In this document: piece by piece, positions 15,435-23,167 of the stretch
Numbering within the stretch: the stretch's first letter is position 1
Layout of the letters: each line of letters opens with the position of its first letter
DNA from: an uncultured Clostridia bacterium
Lineage (GTDB): Bacteria; Bacillota; Clostridia; Christensenellales; Aristaeellaceae
Length of the DNA: 49,841 bases
Reading direction: 5' to 3'
Assembly (NCBI GenBank): GCA_937886445.1
Contig: CALGBY010000138.1
Coordinates: forward strand, 1-49,841
The notes under the pieces: model-generated
Databases searched by the model: none
The model's input: only the letters and a program-made list of their open reading frames with translations
Told to the model about the DNA's origin: nothing
Translations under genes and position numbers: made by a program

Positions 15435-16532
15435 ATGATGAAAAAAATGCTTACTGTGCTGCTCGCGCTGCTCAGCGCGGCGGTGATCCTGAGCGTGTCG
15501 GTGCTGGTGCCTTCCGCCGTGATGAGTCAGGACAGGCTCAATGAGGCCGACGGGGAAGACTTAGGAGAGGACGGAGACGGTGAGGAAATAGACCTTTCAA
15601 GCGCTTCACGGCTTGCCGGAAACGGTTTTTCGCTTGTTTCCCTGTTTATCCCTTCCGCTCAGGCGGAGGAGACGGAGGACGGAGCGGCTGACGGGCAGAA
15701 GGTATATGTGCTTTCCGATGACCTTTATACCGGCGGCAGCAAACCGCTTTCCTCCGGCTATACGCGCGATGAGGACGGAAACATCGTACACTATAAGGAT
15801 GAGACCATTGATGTGAAGCTGGAAACAAGATACGACGAAGAAAAAAAGATCTCCTGGCGTATCGCGTATGTGACGGTTCAGTCCGCCACCCAGCTGCGCA
15901 CCGCTGTGGCCTCCTCCAAGGTGACCGGCAGCAAGACCGCTGTGCCCACCAGCCTTGCCGCGAAATACAACGCGGTGGTCGCCATCAACGGCGATGACTA
16001 TCAGAACGGCAAGGACGCGAAATCCTTTGAGGTGCGCATGGGGCAGAAGGTGCGCAGCAAGATCAATAAAAAGCGCGACCTGCTGATCATCGATCAGAAC
16101 GGAGATCTGCGTATCTTTGTCAAGAGCGATTCCGATGAGATCAAACAGTATCTTGCCGATGGGCATACCGCCGTGCAGGCGTTCACCTTCGGCCCCGCGC
16201 TGGTGATCGATGGCTGTGAATGCGCGATCCCTCAGGATTACAAGTACAACCCGAACAAGCCCGAACCGCGCTGCGCGATCGGCCAGACCGGCCCGCTCTC
16301 CTATGTGCTGGTCGTTGCCGAGGGCAGGGATGAAAGCAATTCCGCCGGTGCTACGATGGCCCAGCTGGCCGAATTCATGTGCTATGAGATGGGCTGTGAG
16401 CAGGCCTACAATCTGGACGGCGGAAACAGTGCCACCATGGTGGTGGGCGGAAAGCTGTATATGGATCCCTCCCACCGGGAACGCGATCTCAATGATATCC
16501 TTTATTTCGCTTCGGCGATCACGGAGGAGTAA
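15435..16532 (+). CDS. Exported phosphodiester glycosidase (NAGPA/DUF2233 family)
   Basis: 365 aa. An N-terminal membrane anchor or signal (about 4-28) leads to an acidic linker (about 35-55) and a phosphodiester glycosidase domain (about 125-362). Family landmarks include NAVVAINGDDY (usually N-G-x-[FY/DY]), GPALVIDG, the RCAIGQT segment and the conserved NLDGGNSATM motif. Relatives cleave GlcNAc-1-phosphodiesters (uncovering enzyme, YomE/YngK-like wall enzymes), so a teichoic acid or glycopolymer phosphodiester is a plausible substrate. The ATG at 15435 takes its SD from repeat copy B; a second ATG lies at 15438. The Lgt-like gene starts directly after the stop codon. Confidence 0.88.
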   Translation: MMKKMLTVLLALLSAAVILSVSVLVPSAVMSQDRLNEADGEDLGEDGDGEEIDLSSASRLAGNGFSLVSLFIPSAQAEETEDGAADGQKVYVLSDDLYTGGSKPLSSGYTRDEDGNIVHYKDETIDVKLETRYDEEKKISWRIAYVTVQSATQLRTAVASSKVTGSKTAVPTSLAAKYNAVVAINGDDYQNGKDAKSFEVRMGQKVRSKINKKRDLLIIDQNGDLRIFVKSDSDEIKQYLADGHTAVQAFTFGPALVIDGCECAIPQDYKYNPNKPEPRCAIGQTGPLSYVLVVAEGRDESNSAGATMAQLAEFMCYEMGCEQAYNLDGGNSATMVVGGKLYMDPSHRERDLNDILYFASAITEE

Positions 16533-17540
16533 ATGAACGGATTCGATCTTGCCGCGCTTGACCTTCAGGATCAGGTACTGTTTACGCTGGGAGGCGTTGC
16601 CGTATATCAGTACGGCGCGCTGCTTTCTGTCGCCGCGCTGCTCTGCTTTCTCATGACTGCCCTGAGAGCAAAGAAAGTGAGTGCACTCGGCGTGGCCGCG
16701 GGCACTTTTGCAGGGCTTGTGTTCGGCCTCATTCTCTCAAGGCTGCTGTATGTGTTTGCGGATGAGACCTCGCGTGCCGATTTTTCCTTTGAAAATATCA
16801 TTCATTTCACCCTGGGCGGCTTTTCCATGTGCGGCGCGCTGATCGGCGCCTCCGCCGGCTGCGCGCTGGGGGCAAAGCTGAGCGGAGACCGGGCTGCCGA
16901 TCTGTTGGACGCTCTTGCGCCCGGGCTGATGCTGTTTGTGTGCATCGCGAGGCTTGGTGAATGGGGCGGAAGCTGCATCGGCTACAGCCGTGAGCTGGAA
17001 AACGCCGATGGCTGGCTTTACAATTCCTTCCTTGCGGATGACGGATACCTGCGCGTGTATCTGCTGGAGGCCGCCGCGGCGCTGCTGATCATGCTTTTGC
17101 TGCTATTCCTCGGCAGCAAAAGAAAAAGCGGATTCGTCTTTCTGCGGGGGATGATCGTGTACGGCGCGGTGCAGACTCTGCTTGAAAGCCTGCGTCATGA
17201 CGGGCATATGCGCTTCGGCTTTACGGGGCTGCAGCATATCCTGAGCTTTGCCTTCCTGTTTTTCGCCGTGATCGTGCTGTGGGTGCTGTACAGACGGGAG
17301 ACCGGCAGATCCGGCAGGGGGATCGCGGCGGCGGCCGTCGTTCTGATCGCCGCGGCGCTGTGCATCGTGCTGGAATTCTTTATTGACGGAAATCAGGCCT
17401 ATATCGGCCTGAATGTGGACAACCTGGACAGACGGCTGATCTACGCGCTGTACGCGGGTCTGCTCGCGCTTTCCGCCGTGTGGGCGCTTGCTTTCGCGTC
17501 CGCGGCTGAAAAGGTGTACCGGGCACGGAAAAACCGGTAA
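16533..17540 (+). CDS. Lgt-like membrane protein with altered active-site residues
   Basis: 335 aa, seven or more membrane segments, with the overall pattern of prolipoprotein diacylglyceryl transferase. The GGMSFHGG motif of Lgt appears as GGFSMCGA with C100 in place of the essential His, and the RxGNFxNGE signature appears as R140-L-G-E143-W-G-G-S, so the Asn is lost. The distal half (about 255-335) is a run of hydrophobic helices unlike a compact Lgt. The true lgt is presumably elsewhere. This paralogue may transfer another lipid-linked group or have lost activity. It abuts the phosphodiester glycosidase (TAA then ATG), implying translational coupling and a shared role in envelope polymer or lipid processing. 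Confidence 0.7.
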   Translation: MNGFDLAALDLQDQVLFTLGGVAVYQYGALLSVAALLCFLMTALRAKKVSALGVAAGTFAGLVFGLILSRLLYVFADETSRADFSFENIIHFTLGGFSMCGALIGASAGCALGAKLSGDRAADLLDALAPGLMLFVCIARLGEWGGSCIGYSRELENADGWLYNSFLADDGYLRVYLLEAAAALLIMLLLLFLGSKRKSGFVFLRGMIVYGAVQTLLESLRHDGHMRFGFTGLQHILSFAFLFFAVIVLWVLYRRETGRSGRGIAAAAVVLIAAALCIVLEFFIDGNQAYIGLNVDNLDRRLIYALYAGLLALSAVWALAFASAAEKVYRARKNR

Positions 17541-17553
17541 AGGAGGCAAACTG

Positions 17554-17766
17554 ATGGAAAAGAAGGATGTTGACCGGATCAATGAACTGGCCCGGAAGAT
17601 GAAAACAGTAGGCCTGACAGCGGAAGAAACGGAAGAGCAGCAGCGGCTGCGCAGGCAGTATATCGATGAGTTCAAGGCGAACCTGAAGGCAACGCTTGAT
17701 AATACCTATATCCAGCGTCCGGACGGAACAAAGGAAAAACTGGAAATGAAAAAACCGCTCCACTGA
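17554..17766 (+). CDS. Small DUF896 family protein (YnzC/YaaK-like)
   Basis: 70 aa. It matches the DUF896 pattern: an N-terminal helical hairpin with INELARK and LTAEE, a RRQYIDEFKANL helix, then a C-terminal segment beginning NTYIQRPDG. B. subtilis YnzC is the type member and has a helical-hairpin structure with no firm function (expressed under SOS control there). The start ATG at 17554 has AGGAGG 6 nt upstream, and the gene begins 13 bp after the Lgt-like stop, ending this gene row. Confidence 0.85.
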   Translation: MEKKDVDRINELARKMKTVGLTAEETEEQQRLRRQYIDEFKANLKATLDNTYIQRPDGTKEKLEMKKPLH

Positions 17767-17806
17767 TCGGCAGCGATATCCGCCTGATGCAAAAGGAAAA
17801 AATCAC

Positions 17807-17836
17807 TTGCAAATGGGACGCCGCGCGGCGTATAAT
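17807..17836 (+). promoter_or_regulatory. Promoter of the parvulin-type lipoprotein gene
   Basis: TTGCAA (17807-17812) and TATAAT (17831-17836) with an 18-bp spacer. GACGCCGCGCGGCGT in the spacer is a near-perfect palindrome that a repressor could bind. Confidence 0.8.
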
Positions 17837-17875
17837 ATGCAAGGTTTATTGCAATTTTGAAAGGAAGAAAAAACG

Positions 17876-19405
17876 ATGCGCAAACAGAAAATGCTCGTTC
17901 TGACCGCTCTGCTCGTATGCGGCGTGATGCTGCTTTGCGGCTGCGGGATCAAAGTAAAGGACACTGCCGTGGATAATGCCCGCACGGTGATCGATGTGAA
18001 CGGCAAGACCTATGATAAGCAGACGGTAAATAACCTGATCGCCTATTACGCGCAGCAGTACGGCGTATCCGCTTCCGCCGTGCAGAGCTATGCGATCAGC
18101 AGCCTCATCCGTGAGGAAGTGATCAGCCAGAAGGTGGCTGAATACGGCGTTGATGAGCTGACCGAAGAAGAAAAAGAGAACGCGAAGCTGGTGGCGAAAA
18201 ACCAGTACGCGGCTGAAGTGATGAATAACTATGCGCAGAGCTTCGGCACCGATGCCGATACGCTGCTCGGTTATTTCGGCTTCCCCGATTATGTGAGCGC
18301 CGTATGTGCTCTGAACAATGAAGAGGACATCCCTGAGGAAGCCTATTCCGCCTATATCCCTGCCGGTGAAAGCACCGTAAAGCAGAAAAAGCTTTCCGAT
18401 CTGCTCACGGCGGAGGTCGTGCTTGAAGAGAGCGACAGTGCCACTGTACAGACGCTGTATGACAATGAGCTGGCTGCAGATACGCAGGCGTATGCCGCTG
18501 CTTCCGCGCTGTGTGACGCGTATAACGGCGGTACCGATTCCCGCATCCTCTTCTATCCGGAGGGGCTGCGCTACACCAAGAGCATGCTGATCATGTTCAG
18601 TGAGGAGGATCAGGCCGTCGTTACGGAAAAGGCTTCCGCGCTTGCCACTGCCAAAAACGCCGTGGCGGATGCCGAAAAAGCCGTGACCGATAAGCAGGAT
18701 GCCGCTGTGACCGATGAGGAAGCTCAGAAGCAGGCGGACGCGGCGGCGCTGGCTGCCTCCGCTGAGGAAGCCGTGAACGCTCTCGGCGAGGAGAGCGAGG
18801 AACTGGCTGCCGCGAAGCAGGCGCTTGAAGAAGCGAATGCCGCTCTTGAAAAAGCGAACGCGGCTGTACAGGCGCTGAAGGACGCTGTGGATGTGACTGC
18901 GGAACAGGCTGCTGTTGAAACCGCGAAGGCTTCGCAGGATGCCGCTCAGGCGGAGTATGATCAGGCAGTTGAAAACGGCTATGCCAACGCGAAAACGATC
19001 GCTGACGGAGTGATCGCCCGTGTGAATGCCGGAGAAAGCTTCGATGAGATAAAGAAAGAGGAGCTCAATGCCGATGTGGGCATGCGTTCCGGGGCGCTTG
19101 CGGATAAGGGCTATCTCATCAGTGCCGATTATACCGATTTCGTTGCAAGCTATGTCACAGCCGCGATGGCGCTTGAAAAGCCCGGCGATATCAGCGAGCC
19201 TGTACGCGATGATGATTACATGGGCTGGTTCATCATTGAATACGCCGCGGACGCTCCTCAGGGGAATGTGCCTCTGGAGGAAGTGCGTGAAAGCTTTGAA
19301 AACGAAGCGCTGACCACGAAGAAGAGCAATATGTTCAGCGTGATGGTGAATGAGTGGATGGCCGATCCTTCCGTGAAGACCTATCCCGAAGTACTGGATG
19401 ACTGA
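17876..19405 (+). CDS. PrsA/SurA-like foldase lipoprotein with a coiled-coil insert
   Basis: 509 aa. The lipobox-like end of the signal (LLCGC, Cys about 22) indicates a membrane-anchored lipoprotein. A SurA_N-type helical chaperone region (about 35-180) is followed by the first strand of a parvulin-like rotamase domain (KSMLIMFSEED, about 237-247). A very Ala/Glu/Lys-rich stretch (about 248-375) with heptad character then interrupts it, before the rest of the domain (GVIARVNAGESFDEI ... GWFIIEY, about 380-465). Parvulin PPIases help exported proteins fold outside the membrane. The insert would project a long coiled coil from the rotamase fold. The gene has its own strong promoter and terminator. 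Catalytic residues cannot be judged with certainty by eye. Confidence 0.82.
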   Translation: MRKQKMLVLTALLVCGVMLLCGCGIKVKDTAVDNARTVIDVNGKTYDKQTVNNLIAYYAQQYGVSASAVQSYAISSLIREEVISQKVAEYGVDELTEEEKENAKLVAKNQYAAEVMNNYAQSFGTDADTLLGYFGFPDYVSAVCALNNEEDIPEEAYSAYIPAGESTVKQKKLSDLLTAEVVLEESDSATVQTLYDNELAADTQAYAAASALCDAYNGGTDSRILFYPEGLRYTKSMLIMFSEEDQAVVTEKASALATAKNAVADAEKAVTDKQDAAVTDEEAQKQADAAALAASAEEAVNALGEESEELAAAKQALEEANAALEKANAAVQALKDAVDVTAEQAAVETAKASQDAAQAEYDQAVENGYANAKTIADGVIARVNAGESFDEIKKEELNADVGMRSGALADKGYLISADYTDFVASYVTAAMALEKPGDISEPVRDDDYMGWFIIEYAADAPQGNVPLEEVRESFENEALTTKKSNMFSVMVNEWMADPSVKTYPEVLDD

Positions 19406-19416
19406 TGATGTTCGGC

Positions 19417-19460
19417 GCGGGCTGCCGCAGAGATCGATCTGCGGCAGCCCGCTTTATTTA
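19417..19460 (+). terminator. Rho-independent terminator after the foldase lipoprotein
   Basis: GCGGGCTGCCGCAGA and its exact complement form a 15-bp stem (19417-19431 with 19438-19452), followed by TTTATTTA. Confidence 0.92.
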
Positions 19461-19688
19461 TCGGCCCAAAAGGATACGCGGCCTGACGGCTTCACCTCAA
19501 TTTCTCTTCTTTGCCGTACCGGCGGAAAACTTTTTTAAGCTCACTGATGATTTACGGGTATGCTGTTTTTCAACAGTCCGGTTTCCAAACTCAGGATCAG
19601 TATGGCGTTCCGCTGTACGAAAAGCGTGCCTGCCGCCGGGATACCGCTTCAGCCTCATGTTGCCAAAACCGGACACGGAAAGGCACGG
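19461..19688. other. Intergenic stretch before cotH without a supported gene
   Basis: About 230 bp between the terminator and the CotH promoter. Short frames exist on both strands but none has a good SD or recognisable protein. Near 19555-19600 the order GGGTATGCTG, TTTTTCAACAG, TCCGGTTTCC, CTCAGGA vaguely follows the dispersed leader repeat and may be a decayed copy. Confidence 0.4.
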
Positions 19689-19717
19689 TTGCGCGGAGCT
19701 GTATACGGGTGTATAAT
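19689..19717 (+). promoter_or_regulatory. Promoter of the first cotH gene
   Basis: TTGCGC (19689-19694) and a perfect TATAAT (19712-19717) with a 17-bp spacer. Transcription should start near 19724, about 55 nt before the ATG. Confidence 0.8.
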
Positions 19718-19777
19718 CAAAATGGGGCTGCTGACGGCTTTGTTGCGCAAACGAATATGTGAAAGGAACGGATACGG

Positions 19778-21511
19778 ATGAACAGGAACTTTTCCGCGAT
19801 GACAGTACGGCGTTTTGGGTGCTGTATGCTGGCTGTGATGCTTTGCCTTCAAAGCACCGTTTTTTCCGCGGCTGCCGAAACGGAAGCGGCGGAACGCCCT
19901 TCGGCACCGGTTTTTTCAGTGCAGGGCGGCTTTTATGATGCTCCGGTGTACCTTGAAATGACCGGTCCGGAGGATTGCGCTATTTTTTATACGCTGGACT
20001 GTACCTCTTCCGCCAATACGGATTACAGCTACGGGTACTCGGAACCGGTAGAGATCCGCAATACCGATCAGGCGCAGAACACGGTAAGCGCGAGAAAGGA
20101 TATCACGCTGGAAAGCTGGTATTTTCCGCCCTCCTATCCGGTGCCCAAGGCAACGGTAGTGCGCGCTGTGTGCATTGATCAAAACGGACGCGTGAGTGAT
20201 GAAACGGTGCAGACCTACTTTATCGGGCGCACCGAAAGCTATTATACGATGATGAACACGATCAGCCTGGTGACGGACGGAAGCAACCTGTTCGGCGCGG
20301 TGAACGGCATCTACACGGTGGGCGAGTATTTTGAAAGATGGCGTGAAAGCGATGAATATGAGGAATACGATAACATTGCCGATCCGCGCTATCCCGCCAA
20401 TTACAACCAGCGCGGACGCGAATGGGAACGTCCCTGCCGGATACAGGTGTTCTCCGGCGGCGTACCGGTGCTTAATCAGGATGTGGGCATGCGTATCTCA
20501 GGCAATTATTCACGCTGCAGCGCGCAGAAATCGATCACCTTCTATGCCCGCAGGGAATACGGCAAGGGTAAAATGAGCTGTGATCTGTTCAGCGGGAAAT
20601 GCCTTGATATGAACGGTGAAGTGATCAGAAAGTTTGACCGCGTAACGCTCAGAAACGGCGGAAACGATTACGCGTATGCCCGGCTGCGTGATGACCTGAA
20701 CCAGGAGCTGATGAGTGAACTGAACCTGTCCGTACAGGCCAAAGCTCCTTATATCCTGTATATCAACGGAGAATTCTGGGGCCTCTATTCCATGCAGGAA
20801 AAACTGGACGAGCATTATCTTGCCGCTCATTACGGCGTGGATCAGGATAATGTGACGATCATCAAAAAGGGTAAGCTGGATGAGGGCAGCGAGGAGATCG
20901 CTGAGGAGTACCGCGATTTTTATGAATGGGCGCTGGAGGCTGATTTTTCCGTTGAGGAGGACTATCGGCGGTTTGCGGAAACGATCGATATTGACAGCCT
21001 GATCGACCTGTTTGCCGCCGAAAGCTATGTATGCAACTGGGATTTTGCCCCGAATATCAATAACTGGATGATGTGGCGCGTAAATGAGCCGGACGGGACG
21101 AAGTACGGAGACGGAAAATGGCGCTTTATGGTGTATGATACAGAGTATTCTCTCGGCCTGTACGGAAGCAGTGAAACGCAGTACTATTATGATTACCTTG
21201 CCAACATGGATACCGAGAATACAGATCTGTCCCTGCCGGTGCTGGTCTTTTATCTCACGCTGCTGAGTGAGGATTTCAACACCCGTTTCACGGACCGGTA
21301 CAGGGAACTGACGGAAACGGTCTTTGCGCCGGAGCATGTCCTGCCGATCATTGACCGGCTGGTGAGCGAGCAGGGAGAGGCCTTCGCTGATACCGCCGAG
21401 CGCTTTGGCATCCGGACGGATTATCTGGATGAAGTATATAACATCAGGGAGTTTTTTGAACAGCGCGGACCCGTGGCGCTGGAACAGCTGGAAGCGTTTT
21501 GCGAAGAGTGA
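19778..21511 (+). CDS. Secreted CotH-family protein (CotH kinase) with chitobiase-like N-terminal domain
   Basis: 577 aa. After a signal peptide (about 12-37) comes a small chitobiase/FN3-like beta domain (about 45-145; PVFSVQGGFYDAPVYLEMTG ... IFYTLDC) and then a CotH domain (about 160-565). CotH landmarks are RVTLRNGGNDYAYARLRD, YILYINGEFWGLYSMQEKLD, NVTIIKKG, and late NWDFAPNINNW and FMVYDTEYSLGLYG, which include the Asn and Asp of the atypical kinase site. CotH proteins phosphorylate secreted targets (spore coat CotB/CotG in Bacillus); in gut Clostridia they are often surface or fibre-associated. It has its own promoter and is closely followed by a beta-lactamase-like gene. Confidence 0.88.
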   Translation: MNRNFSAMTVRRFGCCMLAVMLCLQSTVFSAAAETEAAERPSAPVFSVQGGFYDAPVYLEMTGPEDCAIFYTLDCTSSANTDYSYGYSEPVEIRNTDQAQNTVSARKDITLESWYFPPSYPVPKATVVRAVCIDQNGRVSDETVQTYFIGRTESYYTMMNTISLVTDGSNLFGAVNGIYTVGEYFERWRESDEYEEYDNIADPRYPANYNQRGREWERPCRIQVFSGGVPVLNQDVGMRISGNYSRCSAQKSITFYARREYGKGKMSCDLFSGKCLDMNGEVIRKFDRVTLRNGGNDYAYARLRDDLNQELMSELNLSVQAKAPYILYINGEFWGLYSMQEKLDEHYLAAHYGVDQDNVTIIKKGKLDEGSEEIAEEYRDFYEWALEADFSVEEDYRRFAETIDIDSLIDLFAAESYVCNWDFAPNINNWMMWRVNEPDGTKYGDGKWRFMVYDTEYSLGLYGSSETQYYYDYLANMDTENTDLSLPVLVFYLTLLSEDFNTRFTDRYRELTETVFAPEHVLPIIDRLVSEQGEAFADTAERFGIRTDYLDEVYNIREFFEQRGPVALEQLEAFCEE

Positions 21512-21527
21512 CTGCAGGAGGCATGCA

Positions 21528-22385
21528 ATGGATTTTGAGGCGTTTATCGGGGGCATCACGGATGAAAAACTGAACGTTTACGGCGTTGAGGTCTACCGGG
21601 ACGGAAAGCTGTGTTTATCATGGGGCGATACCCGGAATACCCGTTATCCTGTTTATTCTGTGACCAAGTCCTTTCTTTCCGCGGCCTTCGGGATCGCGCG
21701 GGACCGCGGACTGATCTCGGAAAAGGAGAATGTGCTGCAGCGTATGCCGGAGGAAAACCTGGCCCGTATGACGGATGAAGCACGGAAACAGATGGAACAG
21801 ATCACCCTGAAACGGCTGCTCACCATGTCTGTTGAAGGCTTCCCTTTCCGGCCTGAGGGGGATAGCTGGCTGGACTTTTCTCTGAATTACCCGCTGCCTC
21901 ATCCGGAAACACCGTTATTCAATTACAGCAACATTTGCTCCTATCTTGTATCCGCCGCGCTGGAGCAGGCGGTCCGTGAGGATGCGTACAGTTTTCTTGA
22001 GGAGAATGTTCTTGAAAAGCTGGGTATCAGGGATGTGCGCTGTCAGCGTTCACCGGAGGGGATCTTCTACGGAGCCACCGGCCTTGAAATGACGGTGAAT
22101 GAAATGAGCAGGCTGGGACTGATGCTTTCCGCAGACGGCGTTTTTGACGGCAGGAGGATCGTATCTGAAGCGTATGTCCGTGAGGCGACCGGTGTACGGC
22201 AGATGAACCGTGAAGGCGGATACGGCTACTTTATCTGGAAATACCGTGACGGCTTCAGCCTGAACGGAAAATGGGGGCAGAGATGCTATTGCCTTCCGGA
22301 AAGCGGCCTGATGATCAGTTTTATGTCCTGCATGGAAAACGGTTCAGACCGGGTGAAGGAGCTGATGGAACGGTATCTGCTCTGA
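21528..22385 (+). CDS. Serine beta-lactamase-like hydrolase (class C / PBP4*-type esterase family)
   Basis: 285 aa. The SxxK motif is S44-V-T-K47 and the YxN motif is Y133-S-N135, both standard for the beta-lactamase/transpeptidase-like fold. The third box is weak (NGKWGQRC near 247-254). No signal peptide is seen, so it is probably cytosolic and more likely an esterase or amidase than an antibiotic-resistance enzyme. The ATG at 21528 has GGAGG 7 nt upstream and lies 16 bp after cotH, so it is probably co-transcribed with it. Confidence 0.85.
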   Translation: MDFEAFIGGITDEKLNVYGVEVYRDGKLCLSWGDTRNTRYPVYSVTKSFLSAAFGIARDRGLISEKENVLQRMPEENLARMTDEARKQMEQITLKRLLTMSVEGFPFRPEGDSWLDFSLNYPLPHPETPLFNYSNICSYLVSAALEQAVREDAYSFLEENVLEKLGIRDVRCQRSPEGIFYGATGLEMTVNEMSRLGLMLSADGVFDGRRIVSEAYVREATGVRQMNREGGYGYFIWKYRDGFSLNGKWGQRCYCLPESGLMISFMSCMENGSDRVKELMERYLL

Positions 22386-22398
22386 ACCTGACAGATCG

Positions 22399-22433
22399 CG
22401 TGCGGCGAAACGCGCGGGACGCGTTTTGCCGCG
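22399..22433 (+). other. Hairpin at the end of the beta-lactamase-like gene
   Basis: GCGGCGAAACGCG and CGCGTTTTGCCGC pair with one G-T. There is no T-tract, and the stem abuts the promoter of the next gene. It may be a 3' stabiliser, weak terminator or operator. Confidence 0.35.
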
Positions 22434-22435
22434 CG

Positions 22436-22464
22436 TGGACGGAAAATGAAAATAATGCTATAAT
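22436..22464 (+). promoter_or_regulatory. Promoter of the FHA-RodA-PBP cluster
   Basis: TGGACG (22436-22441) and TATAAT (22459-22464) with a 17-bp spacer. It implies a start near 22471 and supports ATG 22502 over GTG 22472 for the FHA gene. Confidence 0.75.
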
Positions 22465-22501
22465 GTAAACGGTGATCCCGGAAAGAAAGGCGGTGAACGG
22501 T

Positions 22502-23167
22502 ATGGAAAGCGGAAGCGCGTACGGGCTTTTCAGCCTGGCAATGCGTTATGTGTTTACAGGACTGCTTTTTTTTATTGCGGTATACGCTTTTCTTGCCGTG
22601 CTTCGGGAGGCCCGAGCCTGGAATAACGAGCTTCGATCGCTGCCGGACGCCGGAAAGATCGGTGAACTGTATGACAGAACAAGAGAAAAAAGCGTACCGC
22701 TGCCGCGCGAGGGCGTGATCGGTAAAGGCCGTTCCTGCGATGCCCGCATAGGCGGAAAGGGAGTTGGGCGCGATCACGCGATGCTCTGCTTTATTCCCGG
22801 GAAAGGGCTGAAGGTGACGACATGCTTTGCCAGATATGTGACCGTAAACGGCAAGCGTGTGAAGGGGAGCGCAGTGCTTGTGAACGGTGACCTGCTTGCA
22901 ATCGGCGACAGAGAGTATCAGGTGCGCTTCTTTTCCGGGCTGGACGCGCCCTTCCGCGCGAAGACGGAATATGACAAGACAGATCCTCAGGAGGCGCTCT
23001 GGGGTGAGGCGAATGCGCCTGACGGCAGCTTCCCCGATGAATGGGGCAGCGGATGGGGAGCAGACGCGTACAGCAACCCTCTCTGCGGAGGCCGGCAGAA
23101 CGGTGCCGGCGCTTCGCAAGAAGGCAGAAGTGAGAACATACAGGACGGATGGGGAGAGCAGGAATGA
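22502..23167 (+). CDS. Membrane-anchored FHA-domain protein
   Basis: 221 aa. A single N-terminal membrane helix (about 13-35) is followed by an FHA domain (about 65-145). The GKGRSCDARI and GRDHAMLCF strands correspond to the GR ... SxxH phosphothreonine-binding loops, but the usual Ser before xxH is Gly here. YVTVNGKRVKG and GDLLAIGDREYQV complete the FHA pattern. The tail (about 160-221) is low-complexity, Gly/Trp/Asp-rich. FHA domains bind phosphothreonine, and actinobacterial fhaB-rodA-pbpA-pknB clusters couple this to wall growth. Here the FHA gene overlaps rodA/ftsW by ATGA, giving the same neighbourhood without a kinase in view. Confidence 0.82.
   Translation: MESGSAYGLFSLAMRYVFTGLLFFIAVYAFLAVLREARAWNNELRSLPDAGKIGELYDRTREKSVPLPREGVIGKGRSCDARIGGKGVGRDHAMLCFIPGKGLKVTTCFARYVTVNGKRVKGSAVLVNGDLLAIGDREYQVRFFSGLDAPFRAKTEYDKTDPQEALWGEANAPDGSFPDEWGSGWGADAYSNPLCGGRQNGAGASQEGRSENIQDGWGEQE

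Noticed and set aside
19497..19907. Minus-strand gene upstream of cotH
   Set aside because: The frame overlaps the cotH start and promoter, is Ser/Lys/Arg-rich without any known motif, and lacks an SD.
21528..22385. Antibiotic-resistance beta-lactamase
   Set aside because: SxxK and YxN are present, but there is no signal peptide and the third motif is weak; an esterase-like role is more likely.
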